DNA of 64,000 bases from NCBI RefSeq assembly GCF_050587525.1, contig NZ_JBOBFT010000013.1:62001-126000 (forward strand), given 5' to 3'. A program made the position numbers and the translations under genes. Each line of letters begins with the position of its first letter. Positions within the stretch are counted from its first letter, which is position 1. A model generated the notes under the pieces. It saw only the letters and a list, made by a program, of their open reading frames with translations, ran no database searches and was not told the DNA's origin. Shown here piece after piece: positions 18,130 through 29,459 of the stretch. Origin of the DNA: Plantibacter sp050587525. GTDB lineage: Bacteria; Actinomycetota; Actinomycetes; Actinomycetales; Microbacteriaceae.

Positions 18130-18146
18130 CACACACACACACACAC
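18130..18146. repeat. CA dinucleotide repeat
   Basis: An uninterrupted (CA)8 run plus one base lies between the flavin reductase stop and the sodA ribosome-binding site. A simple repeat of this kind is uncommon in such GC-rich DNA and could vary in length by slippage, changing only the untranslated spacing. Confidence 0.8.
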
Positions 18147-18179
18147 TTCATCGGCGTCACGTCAATCGAAAGGAACACC

Positions 18180-18803
18180 ATGTCCCAGTACTCCCTCCCC
18201 GAACTCCCCTACGACTTCGCGGCGCTCGAGCCCGCGATCAGCGGCAAGATCATGGAGCTGCACCACGGCAAGCACCACCAGGCCTACGTGACGGGTGCCA
18301 ACACGGCACTCGACAAGCTCGCCGAAGCACGCGAGTCCGGCGACTTCGCAGGCGTCAACAAGCTCGAGAAGGACCTCGCGTTCAACCTCGGCGGCCACGT
18401 CAACCACTCGATCTTCTGGACCAACATGGGTCCCGCGCGCGGCCTGCGCCCCGAGGGCGAGTTCGCTGCGGCTATCGATGACGCGTTCGGCTCGTTCGAC
18501 GCCTTCCAGGCGCACTTCACGGCCGTGGCACTCGGCGTGCAGGGCTCCGGCTGGGCCGTCCTCGCCTGGGACACGCTCGGTCAGCGCCCCATCATCGTGC
18601 AGCTCTTCGATCAGCAGGGCAACCTGCCGGCCGGTCTCGTGCCGCTGCTCATGCTCGACGTCTGGGAGCACGCGTACTACCTCGACTACCTCAACGTCCG
18701 CGCGAACTACGTGACCGCATTCTGGACGATCGTCGACTGGGAGAACGTCGCGGCCCGCTTCGAGCGCGCACGCACCACCACGAGCGGTCTCATCACGCTC
18801 TAG
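18180..18803 (+). CDS. sodA: Superoxide dismutase, Fe/Mn family
   Basis: A 207-residue superoxide dismutase that converts superoxide to hydrogen peroxide and oxygen in the cytoplasm. The metal ligands are visible: His28 in MELHHGKHH, the histidine of NHSIFW, and the aspartate and histidine of DVWEHAYYLDY. The GLRPEGE and QGSGWAVL segments are usual for manganese-type enzymes; the metal itself cannot be proved from sequence. GAAAGGA precedes the ATG. It follows SoxR and its flavin reductase target, which makes an oxidative-stress cluster. Confidence 0.95.
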   Translation: MSQYSLPELPYDFAALEPAISGKIMELHHGKHHQAYVTGANTALDKLAEARESGDFAGVNKLEKDLAFNLGGHVNHSIFWTNMGPARGLRPEGEFAAAIDDAFGSFDAFQAHFTAVALGVQGSGWAVLAWDTLGQRPIIVQLFDQQGNLPAGLVPLLMLDVWEHAYYLDYLNVRANYVTAFWTIVDWENVAARFERARTTTSGLITL

Positions 18804-18827
18804 CGTCCAGCGCCGGGCTCACGCCAG

Positions 18828-18865
18828 GGACTCGCCTCGTCACCCCACGGTGGCGGGGCGAGTCC
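18828..18865. terminator. Probable bidirectional terminator between sodA and the esterase gene
   Basis: GGACTCGCC at 18828-18836 and its reverse complement at 18857-18865 form a 9-bp GC-rich stem, extendable with one mismatch. It lies at the meeting point of two convergent genes and overlaps the last codons of the esterase gene. Confidence 0.6.
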
Positions 18866-19676
18866 GTGTTGCGGGGAGGCGCCGCGCCGCTCCCAGGAAC
18901 CGCAGCAGGTCGTCCTGGCGGTCGGCGGTGAACGTCGACGCGTCGCCGTGTTCACCCGCGGTCGCCACGACCTCGACGCACCCCGCGACCGGAGCGATGC
19001 GCGCTGCGAACGCGTGCGTGTTCGCCGAGGCGCTCACGACCGTGTCCTCCGGACTCGCGAAGAACAGGAACGGCACGTCGCGGAACGATTCGAGGGGCGC
19101 CAGCATCGGACTGTGGCCGTCGGTGCGCACGGCGGCGTCGGATCCGTCCGGAGCGATGTCGTAGCTCGCGCGGATCTGCGCCGCCCACTCCTCGCTCGTC
19201 GCCGACGCCTCTGCCACGCTCGTGAGCGGGTAGACGCCCACGCACGCGACGACCTCCGGCACGAGTCGCCTGCCGAGGATCGTGAGACTCGCCAGACCGC
19301 CCATGCTCTCCCCCATGATCACGATGCGGTCGATCGCGAACGCCTCCCGAGCCGTCGCCACGAGGTGCAGATACGCGTCGATCGCAGGCTGCGCACCGAA
19401 GTGCGATGGGCTGTGCCCGTCGGCGGCGGCGAACAGCCAGCCTGCCGCGACGCTCGCCGTCTCGAAGTTCTTCGCCCGACCGGTGAACGGCGTGAAGACG
19501 TCTCCACCGTGGCCGTGGAAGTAGAGGACGAGCGGGGTGGGAACGGCAGGATCGTGGTTCATCGGGACCGAGATGCGCTCACGACCGGTCCAGCGTCCGG
19601 CGTCGGCGTCCCAGCGCCCCGGGGTGATGCGGCTGGCCGGGCCAGGGAAGGCATCGGCGCCTGCAGTTCCGGTCAT
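18840..19676 (-). CDS. Alpha/beta-hydrolase (esterase-like)
   Basis: A 278-residue alpha/beta-hydrolase. YFHGHGGD provides the oxyanion-hole HG motif, GESMGG is the nucleophile elbow with the catalytic serine, and GEHGD near the C-terminus supplies the histidine. There is no signal peptide, so it is probably cytoplasmic. The ATG at 19676 overlaps the stop of the PmoA-like gene (ATGA). It is the last gene of the 22.3 to 18.8 kb operon of the carbohydrate locus. A role in removing acyl groups from imported oligosaccharides is plausible but inferred from context only. Confidence 0.8.
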   Translation of the reverse strand: MTGTAGADAFPGPASRITPGRWDADAGRWTGRERISVPMNHDPAVPTPLVLYFHGHGGDVFTPFTGRAKNFETASVAAGWLFAAADGHSPSHFGAQPAIDAYLHLVATAREAFAIDRIVIMGESMGGLASLTILGRRLVPEVVACVGVYPLTSVAEASATSEEWAAQIRASYDIAPDGSDAAVRTDGHSPMLAPLESFRDVPFLFFASPEDTVVSASANTHAFAARIAPVAGCVEVVATAGEHGDASTFTADRQDDLLRFLGAARRLPATRTRPATVG

Positions 19677-20578
19677 CCGAATCGCCCGCCAGAGAGGGCC
19701 GCTGCCTGCGCGACGAGCCCCACAGCATCGGGGGCCCCGTCCGCGATGACGACGTCGTAGGAACCGTGAAACGACGCTCCCGGCTCGAGCACGTGCTCGC
19801 GATGGAAGAAGGGCGCGGGGCAGAGGCACGCGTACTCCTCCGAGCGGACGAACCACGGCCGTTGCGGGGCTCCGGCGGCGGCCAGCCGGTCCACGATGAC
19901 CACGGTCGACCGCGCGCCGGAGTCGTGCCGTCCGGTGTAGCCCAGCCAGACCGCATCGGCCCCGCGCAGGGCGTCGCCACCCGCGCCCGCCGCGGAGAGC
20001 ACCGTCCCGCCGATGAACGATCGTGGTCCACGCCAGAAGAGGCCTCCGTAGCCGGCGTTCGGGCGCCCGCGGGTGGTCGGCGAGCCGAAGACGAGCGGCG
20101 CATCGCTCGTGTTCCGAAGGGTGGTCGTGAAGCCGAGGACCCACGTCGACTCGTCCAGCACGGTAGCGGTCACCCTCCGCTGCTCGTCCAGGAGGAGCGC
20201 ACCGCTTTCGGCGATCCAGTCGAGCCGTTCGACGAAGCCCGTGCCCGCGACCTCCATGAACGCACGATGTCGCTGCGTCCCGTTGTTCGGCAGCTGCCGG
20301 TAGCCGACGCCCGCGAGGTAACTCGGCCCGCCCCAGAAGTTCTCGTCGCCGACGACCGGCAACGTCCACGACAGCCCTTTGTGCCACACGTGATCGTCCG
20401 GCCGGACGTCGGTCAGGAGTGCACCGCCGAGCGTGCGCAGGGGGTGGAAGTACGGTCGCGGCGATTCGAGTTGCGGATCGGCGGGACAGTGCACATAGTC
20501 GGCGAGGAGCCGTCCTCCGGCCGTGAACCTGATGCGATCCACGAGTTCCGATGCGTGTGCGTGATCCGTCCCCACCAT
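19673..20578 (-). CDS. PmoA-like (DUF6807) family protein
   Basis: A 301-residue protein resembling the PmoA/DUF6807 family found in carbohydrate-utilisation clusters. The diagnostic N-terminal block runs SPRPYFHPLRTLGG followed by RPDDHVWHKGLSW; the histidines in HPLRT and DHxWH are family hallmarks. The fold is galactose-mutarotase-like in related proteins, so a sugar-modifying or sugar-binding role is likely, although no activity is established. It is coupled to the upstream binding protein gene (TGATG overlap at 20576-20580) and to the downstream esterase. Confidence 0.72.
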   Translation of the reverse strand: MVGTDHAHASELVDRIRFTAGGRLLADYVHCPADPQLESPRPYFHPLRTLGGALLTDVRPDDHVWHKGLSWTLPVVGDENFWGGPSYLAGVGYRQLPNNGTQRHRAFMEVAGTGFVERLDWIAESGALLLDEQRRVTATVLDESTWVLGFTTTLRNTSDAPLVFGSPTTRGRPNAGYGGLFWRGPRSFIGGTVLSAAGAGGDALRGADAVWLGYTGRHDSGARSTVVIVDRLAAAGAPQRPWFVRSEEYACLCPAPFFHREHVLEPGASFHGSYDVVIADGAPDAVGLVAQAAALSGGRFG

Positions 20579-22254
20579 CAGCGGAGCTGTGCTTCCCGGG
20601 CCGCGGCGAAGGCCGCTTCGAGCTCAGAACGGATGCGATCGCCGCCGCCCGTGCGATACGCCGCGACGCCGTCCTTCCACGCCGAGACCGGCTTCCGGCC
20701 GCGAACGATCTCCAGCTCGAGATCGGCGATCGCGAGGCCGAGGACCGAACCGCGTTTCGCCTGCGTCTCGGAGAACAGCCCGTTGGCCGGGTTCGCGACG
20801 GCGGTTCCCGTGAGCGAGTACTCGAACGCCTGGTTCGCCAGGAGGACCTCTCGTTCCGTCGAGAAGTTCACCCGCGGCGGGGCGCTCAGATAGCCGAGGC
20901 CGAGCGCACGTTCTGAGACCGTGTCCGCGATCGTCCGCGGCACGCCGTCGACGAGCGTGTAGTGGACGCCCTCCACGCCGTAGTTCCGGACGAGGTACTC
21001 CTCCGTCCCGAACGGGGTCGCGAGCCAGTCCGCGATCCGCAGCAGCGTCGTGACGCGCTCGCCCGCATCGGCGCTGATCGCCACGATGCTGTGGTTCGGC
21101 TCCCCGAGCCAGGCGGTGCCCGCACCACTGCCCGACCCGTCCCGGGTGAAGGCGGGGACCGTCGTGCCGCGGGCGTCGTGGGCGCCCGTCTCCGCGGTCG
21201 TGAGAGTCGGCCACGCGCTCAGCGTGAACCAGCCGAACACGCTCGTGCCGTTCTGCACCCAGGTCTTCTGCCGATCGCCCGCCATCGCGGCGACGTCGGG
21301 GTGGACGAGCCCGTCGGCGAACAGGCGTCGCGTGGCTTCCAGCGCGTCCTCCTGCGCGTCGTGGAGGAGCGCGGACCGGAAGACGCCGTCCCGTTCGCTC
21401 CAGACGTTCGGGACCGCGAGCGTCTGGCGCACGTAGTCGAGCGGCACGGATGCGAGCGCCCACCGGTTCCGCCTCGCATCGGTCGTCGCCTCGAGCTGCG
21501 CCCGGAACTCCGCGAAGTCGCGCGGATCATCGGTGATCCCCGCCGCAGCGAGCAGGTCCGTGCGTCCGTAGAGCACAAACGTGCTCTGGATGCCGCGCGG
21601 GATGGGCAGGGCGCGGATCCTGCCGTCGAAGACGGTGCCGCGCCAGGACTCGGTCGGGATGTTGGCGAGGAACGGGTACTCGGCGACGGCGTCACCCGCG
21701 AGGTGCTCGGTGAGGTCGGCTGCGGTCGCCGCGAGCAGTTTCGGCTGGGCGGGTGCGGCGGGGAGCACCGTGAAGAAGTCCGGCATCGCGCCGGAGGCGG
21801 TGACGGTCGCGAACTTCGCCGGGTACTCGGCGCCGGGTGCGAAGCTCGGCCGATACGGCGAACCGAGTCGCTCGTGCATCATCTGCCAGTATCGGTTCGT
21901 CTCGAGCGGCGGCGGCGCCTGATCCGCGAGCGTGAGCGCCGTGAATTCGGCCCCGTCCCCCGGCGTGCCGTTCGTGACGCGCACGGGGTCGGCGGGATAG
22001 CTGAAGAACACGTCGATCGAACGGCCAGGGACGCCGGGGCTGTCCGGCGTCGCTCCGGCGAACGGGAGGTAGCTCGGCAGCACTCCGGCGGAACCGCCGG
22101 CGCCGCTCGTCGCCGTCGTGGCTCCGGCTCCGCCGCCGGCCGGCCCGCCCGCCGGCCCGCACCCCGTCAGTGTCGATGCGGCGGCCAGGAACGCCGCCGA
22201 GACGGTGCCGCCCATGAAGCTCCGTCGGGACAGTCCGGTTCGATCCACGCGCAT
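20578..22254 (-). CDS. Oligosaccharide ABC transporter substrate-binding lipoprotein (LplA-like), copy 1
   Basis: A 558-residue extracellular solute-binding lipoprotein. The signal region has a twin-arginine-like RRSFMGG motif and the lipobox LTGC near residue 32. At about 550 residues it matches the LplA/YtcQ type that works with LplB/YtcP permeases. No permease gene adjoins it. It is a clear paralogue of the binding protein at 33553: both share the TPGDG, PxxxYxxKFATxxA and RWALAxxPxDY blocks. It probably uses the same permease pair. GAGGGGG precedes the ATG, and an ATGTTC-type palindrome lies 35 bases upstream. Confidence 0.88.
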   Translation of the reverse strand: MRVDRTGLSRRSFMGGTVSAAFLAAASTLTGCGPAGGPAGGGAGATTATSGAGGSAGVLPSYLPFAGATPDSPGVPGRSIDVFFSYPADPVRVTNGTPGDGAEFTALTLADQAPPPLETNRYWQMMHERLGSPYRPSFAPGAEYPAKFATVTASGAMPDFFTVLPAAPAQPKLLAATAADLTEHLAGDAVAEYPFLANIPTESWRGTVFDGRIRALPIPRGIQSTFVLYGRTDLLAAAGITDDPRDFAEFRAQLEATTDARRNRWALASVPLDYVRQTLAVPNVWSERDGVFRSALLHDAQEDALEATRRLFADGLVHPDVAAMAGDRQKTWVQNGTSVFGWFTLSAWPTLTTAETGAHDARGTTVPAFTRDGSGSGAGTAWLGEPNHSIVAISADAGERVTTLLRIADWLATPFGTEEYLVRNYGVEGVHYTLVDGVPRTIADTVSERALGLGYLSAPPRVNFSTEREVLLANQAFEYSLTGTAVANPANGLFSETQAKRGSVLGLAIADLELEIVRGRKPVSAWKDGVAAYRTGGGDRIRSELEAAFAAAREAQLR

Positions 22255-22288
22255 TCCCCCTCGAATGACCGGCCCTCGAATGACCAGC

Positions 22289-22308
22289 GATGTTCACTAG
22301 CGAACATC
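22289..22308. promoter_or_regulatory. Candidate operator for the DeoR/LacI-hybrid regulator
   Basis: GATGTTC-ACTAGC-GAACATC is a palindrome with 7-bp arms, 35 bases upstream of the binding-protein ATG. Related half-sites (ATGTTCA or its complement) occur at 23547-23555, 23584-23592 and 24805-24811, next to the regulator and the divergent dehydrogenase/isomerase genes, which supports a shared operator. Confidence 0.6.
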
Positions 22309-22314
22309 ATAGGT

Positions 22315-23496
22315 TCATTCGTGTGTCATTGGGGAGGCTCCAGCAGGAACGGCGACGGACTCGCGGATGATGAGCTGCGGCTCGACCTGCACGTGGGAGG
22401 CGGCGGACTCCTCGCCGAACTCGATCCGATCGAGGAGCAGTCGGGCGGCCAGGACGCCGACGTAGCGGCGCGACGGCGCGACCGAGGTGACGGGCGGGTC
22501 GAACATCGCCGCGTAGTCGTCGTCGTATCCGATGAGCGAGAAGTCCTCCGGCACCCGGACACCGCGCGCTTTGAGCGCGAGGAGGACGGCGTACGCATTG
22601 TTGTCGTTGTGGCAGAGGAGGCCGGTGACGCCGTCTGCGAGGAGCCCGTCGACGTAGGAGCCGACGGCGGAGGGCGCCGGCCAGCCGACCAGCTCGCCGA
22701 TGCCCGTGACCGCACCGGCGATGCCGCGGTCGGCGGTCGCCTCGGCCCACCCCTCACGGATCCACGTGGCCGTCTGCGACGGTTGGTGCGCGAGGAGGGC
22801 GATGCGGGCGTGTCCGTGCTCGAGGAGCTCGTCGATCGCCGCGCCCACGCCGTGACCGTGTGCGGACCGAACGGATGAGATGTTCCTCGATGCCGTCTTC
22901 AGCGGGATCTCGCGCTCCATCAGGACGACCGGGACGCCCAGTCCTTCCAGCCAGGCGACGTACTCGCGGACGTCCGCCGTCAGGTGCACGTTGGGCGTGA
23001 ACAGGATGCCGTCGACGCGGCCCGCGAGTTCTTCGACGGCTCGACGCTCTTCAGCGATCTCGGCTTCCGTCGCTTCACCGACCGAGCTGCCCGAGCGGCT
23101 CAGGAGCATCAGGCTCGCCCGACCTCCCGTGCGTTCGATCTCGTGCCGCGCACCGGCCAGGACCCGTCCGAAGTAGTAGACGAGGCTCGATCCGCCGGCC
23201 TGGGCGCCCGAGGCCTCCGCGGTGGCGCCGGATGCCATGTCGGGGAGCACGATGCCGATGTGCCGGTTGGACCGATGCACCGGATGCCCAGGGGCGCCAC
23301 CCGCACCGCCCGACTCCGTGACGGGCACCGCTCCCCCGCGGATCCGGCGCAGCAGACCCCGTTCGACGAGGTCGTCGAGGTCACGGCGGATCGTCATCCC
23401 CGTGACGTCGAGCTCTGCCGCGAGCTCGGCGACGCGCACGAATCCGCGCTCCTTGGCCCTCGTGACGATGAGCTCCTGGCGTTGGGTCACCAACAT
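22315..23496 (-). CDS. Transcriptional regulator with DeoR-type HTH and LacI-type sugar-sensing domain
   Basis: A 393-residue hybrid regulator. The N-terminal winged helix is of DeoR type (RQELIVTRAKERGFVRVAELAAELDVTGMTIRRDLDDL, with the GGAVPV hinge). The remainder is a periplasmic-binding-protein-like sensor as in LacI/GalR proteins: RHIGIVLPDM at its start, then GHARIALL, GLLCHNDNNAYAVLLALKARGVRVPEDFSLIGYDD and PPVTSVAPS. I start at the ATG at 23496 because GGAGAGGA precedes it; an ATG eight codons upstream (23520) lacks a good site. It likely represses the adjacent sugar genes through the ATGTTCA-type sites; the effector is unknown. Confidence 0.88.
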   Translation of the reverse strand: MLVTQRQELIVTRAKERGFVRVAELAAELDVTGMTIRRDLDDLVERGLLRRIRGGAVPVTESGGAGGAPGHPVHRSNRHIGIVLPDMASGATAEASGAQAGGSSLVYYFGRVLAGARHEIERTGGRASLMLLSRSGSSVGEATEAEIAEERRAVEELAGRVDGILFTPNVHLTADVREYVAWLEGLGVPVVLMEREIPLKTASRNISSVRSAHGHGVGAAIDELLEHGHARIALLAHQPSQTATWIREGWAEATADRGIAGAVTGIGELVGWPAPSAVGSYVDGLLADGVTGLLCHNDNNAYAVLLALKARGVRVPEDFSLIGYDDDYAAMFDPPVTSVAPSRRYVGVLAARLLLDRIEFGEESAASHVQVEPQLIIRESVAVPAGASPMTHE

Positions 23497-23546
23497 CGTG
23501 GCGGTCCTCTCCGGCGGCATTCCGGTCGCGCGTGCGCGCAGCCGCC

Positions 23547-23592
23547 ATGTTCATTGTGCACGATCATGTGCGTTTCACGAGGAAATGAACAT
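23547..23592. promoter_or_regulatory. Inverted ATGTTCATT half-sites flanking the regulator promoter
   Basis: ATGTTCATT (23547-23555) and its exact complement AATGAACAT (23584-23592) are separated by 28 bases upstream of the regulator gene. The second half-site overlaps the last codons of the Gfo/Idh/MocA gene. The arrangement could allow autoregulation. It is a candidate only; no binding is shown. Confidence 0.45.
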
Positions 23593-24771
23593 CGCTTCGA
23601 CATCCGGGCGCACGACCCGAGGCCGATCGGGCTGCACCCAGGGCGCCCCGAGCTCCTCGAACGTCCGCCCCTCGAGAGCCGCGCGTTCCGCCCACGCAGT
23701 CACGTCAGAGACGACGATCGTCCCGTCCGATCGCACCTCGGTGAGGGCCGAACCGATGACCCTCGGGAGCGGCGACGTCCGGATCGCGTCGAGGACCCGC
23801 ATGAACGGCGCGCTGGCCGACAGCGGTGAGACGAGCGCTTCACCGACCAGACGATGGGCGATGAGGTTCTCCAGGAGATCGCGTCTCGGAAGGGCCACGT
23901 GCGACACGGCGCCGTCGGCGCCCATGAGCTCGATCCGGTCCTCGGTGTAGAAGAACCGGAGGGTGCCGGCCGCACCGACGACGAGCACGTACGGCTCGGC
24001 CGTCCGCTCGGCGCACACGGTGAACGCGCACGTGATGCTCACGGGAGCCAGCGAGCCCGCAGCCGCACGCACTCGCAGCACGGACGTATCGTCCACCTCG
24101 ATCGGATTCGCACGGTAGAGGTCGAGTTCGACGGTCCCGACGTCGTCGCGATTCGCCACACCGGCAAGGCGCAACGCCGAGACGACGGCGTGAGCGAAGG
24201 GGTTCGTGATGGCGCCGTCCACGATGTCCACACCGTCGAGCGTGCGCATGCCGGCCCATCTGGAACGGTTCCAGTAGGCCGGCGAACGCTGCCAGAGTCC
24301 GACCGCGCCGATCGACAGGACGTCGCCGAGCGATGCGACGGCGCCTGCGAACTCCGGCGAACCGTGGAGGCCGAGACCTTGGAAGCCGACCTGCAGCACC
24401 CCGGGGCTGGCGGCCTCGATCGCGAGCAGTTCGTCGAGGTCGGCCAGGGAGGTGACGGGCGGCTTCTCGAGGTAGACGTCGACGCCAGCCTTCAGCGCCT
24501 CGGTCGCGAGCTGGAAATGGGTGCTGATGGGCGTCGCGATGATCACGACGTCCAGATCGGTCACCCGAGCGAGCAACTCGGCCTGATCCGGGAAGACGAG
24601 GGTCCCGTCCGGAAGGCTTCCGACGACGGGCGGCTGCGGGTCCGCGACGGCGACGAGCTGCACGGCGCGCCCCATCGCTGCGAGGTGCCGCAGGTGGATC
24701 ACGCCGTAGCCGTGGATCCCGACGAGCGCGATTCTCGTGGGCCGACTCGAGTCTTGTTCTCTTGCAAACAT
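23575..24771 (-). CDS. Gfo/Idh/MocA-family NAD(P)-dependent oxidoreductase
   Basis: A 398-residue sugar dehydrogenase-type protein. The Rossmann motif ALVGIHGYGVIHLRHLAA lies near the N-terminus. VVIIATPISTHFQLATEALKAGVDVYLEKPPVTS carries the EKP motif, whose lysine is catalytic in this family. The C-terminal two-thirds is the alpha/beta dimerisation and substrate domain. The family oxidises or reduces pyranoses, inositols or related alcohols. The ATG at 24771 is used; no strong ribosome-binding site is visible. It is divergent from a sugar isomerase/epimerase gene, a pairing common in inositol- and keto-sugar pathways. Confidence 0.88.
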   Translation of the reverse strand: MFAREQDSSRPTRIALVGIHGYGVIHLRHLAAMGRAVQLVAVADPQPPVVGSLPDGTLVFPDQAELLARVTDLDVVIIATPISTHFQLATEALKAGVDVYLEKPPVTSLADLDELLAIEAASPGVLQVGFQGLGLHGSPEFAGAVASLGDVLSIGAVGLWQRSPAYWNRSRWAGMRTLDGVDIVDGAITNPFAHAVVSALRLAGVANRDDVGTVELDLYRANPIEVDDTSVLRVRAAAGSLAPVSITCAFTVCAERTAEPYVLVVGAAGTLRFFYTEDRIELMGADGAVSHVALPRRDLLENLIAHRLVGEALVSPLSASAPFMRVLDAIRTSPLPRVIGSALTEVRSDGTIVVSDVTAWAERAALEGRTFEELGAPWVQPDRPRVVRPDVEAMFISS

Positions 24772-24860
24772 GCAGCTACAGTAATGTGCAATACGGAACT
24801 GATGTGAACATTTGGCAACATTTGCCCGATGACGTCGGCCTGAACTCACCGAGGAGTCCC
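24772..24860. promoter_or_regulatory. Divergent promoter region with ATGTTCA-type half-site
   Basis: This 89-base region between divergent sugar genes is clearly more AT-rich than its surroundings. It contains TGAACAT at 24805-24811, followed by a second AACAT a few bases on. It is the likely joint control region for the dehydrogenase and the 24.9-31.2 kb operon. Confidence 0.5.
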
Positions 24861-25648
24861 ATGACCGCGACGATCGCACTCCAGCTCTACAGCGTGCGAG
24901 ACGCCCTGTCCGACGACGTCGACCAGACGCTCGGACGGGTCGCCGCCATCGGCTTCACCGCCGTCGAGTTGTACGGACTGGCTCGCTTCGGCGCCCAGTA
25001 CGAGACGGCCCTCGCCGCCCACGGTCTCACGGCACCGAGCGTGCACGCGGCGCTCGTCGACGCCGATCAGTCCGCCGCGCTCGATGCCGCGGAACGCCTC
25101 GGCGTCACGACCGTGATCGAACCGAAGACCGATCCGGCCCGGTGGACGGACGCAGCGGAGATCGATCGGATCGCCGAGTCGCTCAACGCGGCCGCCGAGC
25201 TCGCCGACCGCCGCGGCATGCGCGTCGGGTACCACAACCACGACGGCGAATTGCTCGGTCGTGTGCCGGACCGGTCCGGAGCTGACGCGAGCGCAGGTGC
25301 GGTTGCGCGCGCAGACACGGTGACAGGTCTCGACCACCTCGTGTACCGCCTCGACCCTCGGGTGGTCCTCGAGGTGGACGTCTACTGGGCGGCCGTCGCC
25401 GGTCAGGACGTCGCCGCACTCCTCTCCCGGCACGCCTCCCGGGTCGCGTTCGTCCACGTCAAGGACGGCCCTCTCGACGGCGACGTGATCGGACAGCGTC
25501 CCGCAGGTGAGGGAGACGTCCCGCTCGCCGCCGCGCTCGACGCCGTCCCAGAGCTCGAGTTCGCCGTCGTCGAGTTCGACGCCTACGCGGGAGACGTCTT
25601 CGAGGGGATCGCCGTCGGGCGCCGATTCCTCACGGCGCGCGGTCTCGC

Positions 25649-25652
<4 letters not shown>
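24861..25652 (+). CDS. Sugar phosphate isomerase/epimerase (xylose-isomerase-like TIM barrel)
   Basis: A 263-residue TIM-barrel protein of the AP-endonuclease-2-like family. Features include ALQLYSVRDAL at the N-terminus, GMRVGYHNHDGEL (metal-site histidines), a VLEVDVYWAAVAGQDV strand and HVKDGP. Such proteins isomerise or epimerise sugars or keto-inositols with a divalent metal. GAGGAG precedes the ATG. It starts the plus-strand catabolic operon, and its stop overlaps the GTG of the GH2 gene (GTGA). Confidence 0.87.
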
Positions 25653-28644
<2,992 letters not shown>

Positions 28645-28648
<4 letters not shown>

Positions 28649-29382
28649 CCACCACAACCCCGCTGCTCCTCACGGGCCGCACCGTCCTCGTCACCGGCGC
28701 GGCACGCGGCATCGGCTTCGCGATCGCCCGCGCGTGCGCTGCGGCCGGGGCACTCGTCGTCGGCGTCGATCGGGAGCCGGTCCCCGAGACGGCCGGGTGC
28801 TCGCACAGCCGTCTCGTGGACCTCGGTGCGCCCGACTCCGCCACGGGCGTCAGGGCGTGGCTCGACGCACTCGGCCTCGCACCGGACGTGCTCGTGAACA
28901 ACGCGGCCGTCGGCGACAAACGACCGCTCGACGCCGTGACGGCCGAGCAGTGGACCGCGATGCTCACCGTGAACCTCCTGGCGCCGCACCTCCTGATCCG
29001 CGAGCTCGCGCCGGCGATGCCCGACACGGGGTCGATCATCAACGTGTCGTCCGTGCGCGCCGGGCGCGGTTTCGCTGACGACTCGGTGTACCAGGCTGGC
29101 AAGGGCGGGCTCGAGAGCTTGACCCGCGCCCTCGCGGTGGAGCTCGCCCCTCGGGGGATCCGGGTGAACGCGATCGCCCCCGGCGCCATCCGGACCGACT
29201 TCAACCGTGCCGCGCTCACCGATCCCCGCACGTCCGCGGACGCGGGCTCCCGCATCCCGCTCGGCCGCTTCGGCGAACCGGACGACGTCGCCGGCGCCGT
29301 TCTCTACCTCGCGAGCGGGCTCTCCTCGTTCGTCACCGGAACCGTCCTCGCCGTCGACGGCGGTCAGGCGATCCGCGGATGA
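28645..29382 (+). CDS. SDR-family oxidoreductase
   Basis: A 245-residue short-chain dehydrogenase. TGAARGIG is the NAD(P)-binding motif (residues 16-23), and NNAAV the structural motif. The INVSSVRAG serine and YQAGK tyrosine/lysine form the catalytic site, and the C-terminal SSFVTGTVLAVDGG is typical. The ATG at 28645 overlaps the GH2 stop. With a mannonate dehydratase downstream, a fructuronate reductase role (as for the SDR-type UxuB/YjmF of Bacillus) is plausible but unproven; other polyol or keto-sugar reductions are equally possible. Confidence 0.88.
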
Positions 29383-29394
29383 ACGGCGCACGGT

Positions 29395-29413
29395 CCCTGA
29401 GCCCGTCGAAGGG
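29395..29413. repeat. CCCTGAGCCCGTCGAAGGG element
   Basis: This imperfect palindromic sequence, just after the SDR stop, closely resembles a short element of the CCCTGAGCxxGTCGAAGGG type that is repeated many times in numerous actinobacterial and proteobacterial genomes, as I recall. Only one copy is in this window. It is followed by a direct repeat of CACAGCACCACGAAC in the leader of the next gene. Confidence 0.5.
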
Positions 29414-29459
29414 CACAGCACCACGAACGTCCCACAGCACCACGAACCGAAGGAACAGC

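Noticed and set aside
17021..18181. Long minus-strand open frames across soxR and the flavin reductase
   Set aside because: They are out-of-frame shadows of two well-supported genes and cross the SoxR promoter.
20578..22254. Stand-alone binding protein taken as a pseudogene because it lacks a permease
   Set aside because: The signal region, lipobox and full length are intact, and it resembles the second binder closely enough to share its permeases.
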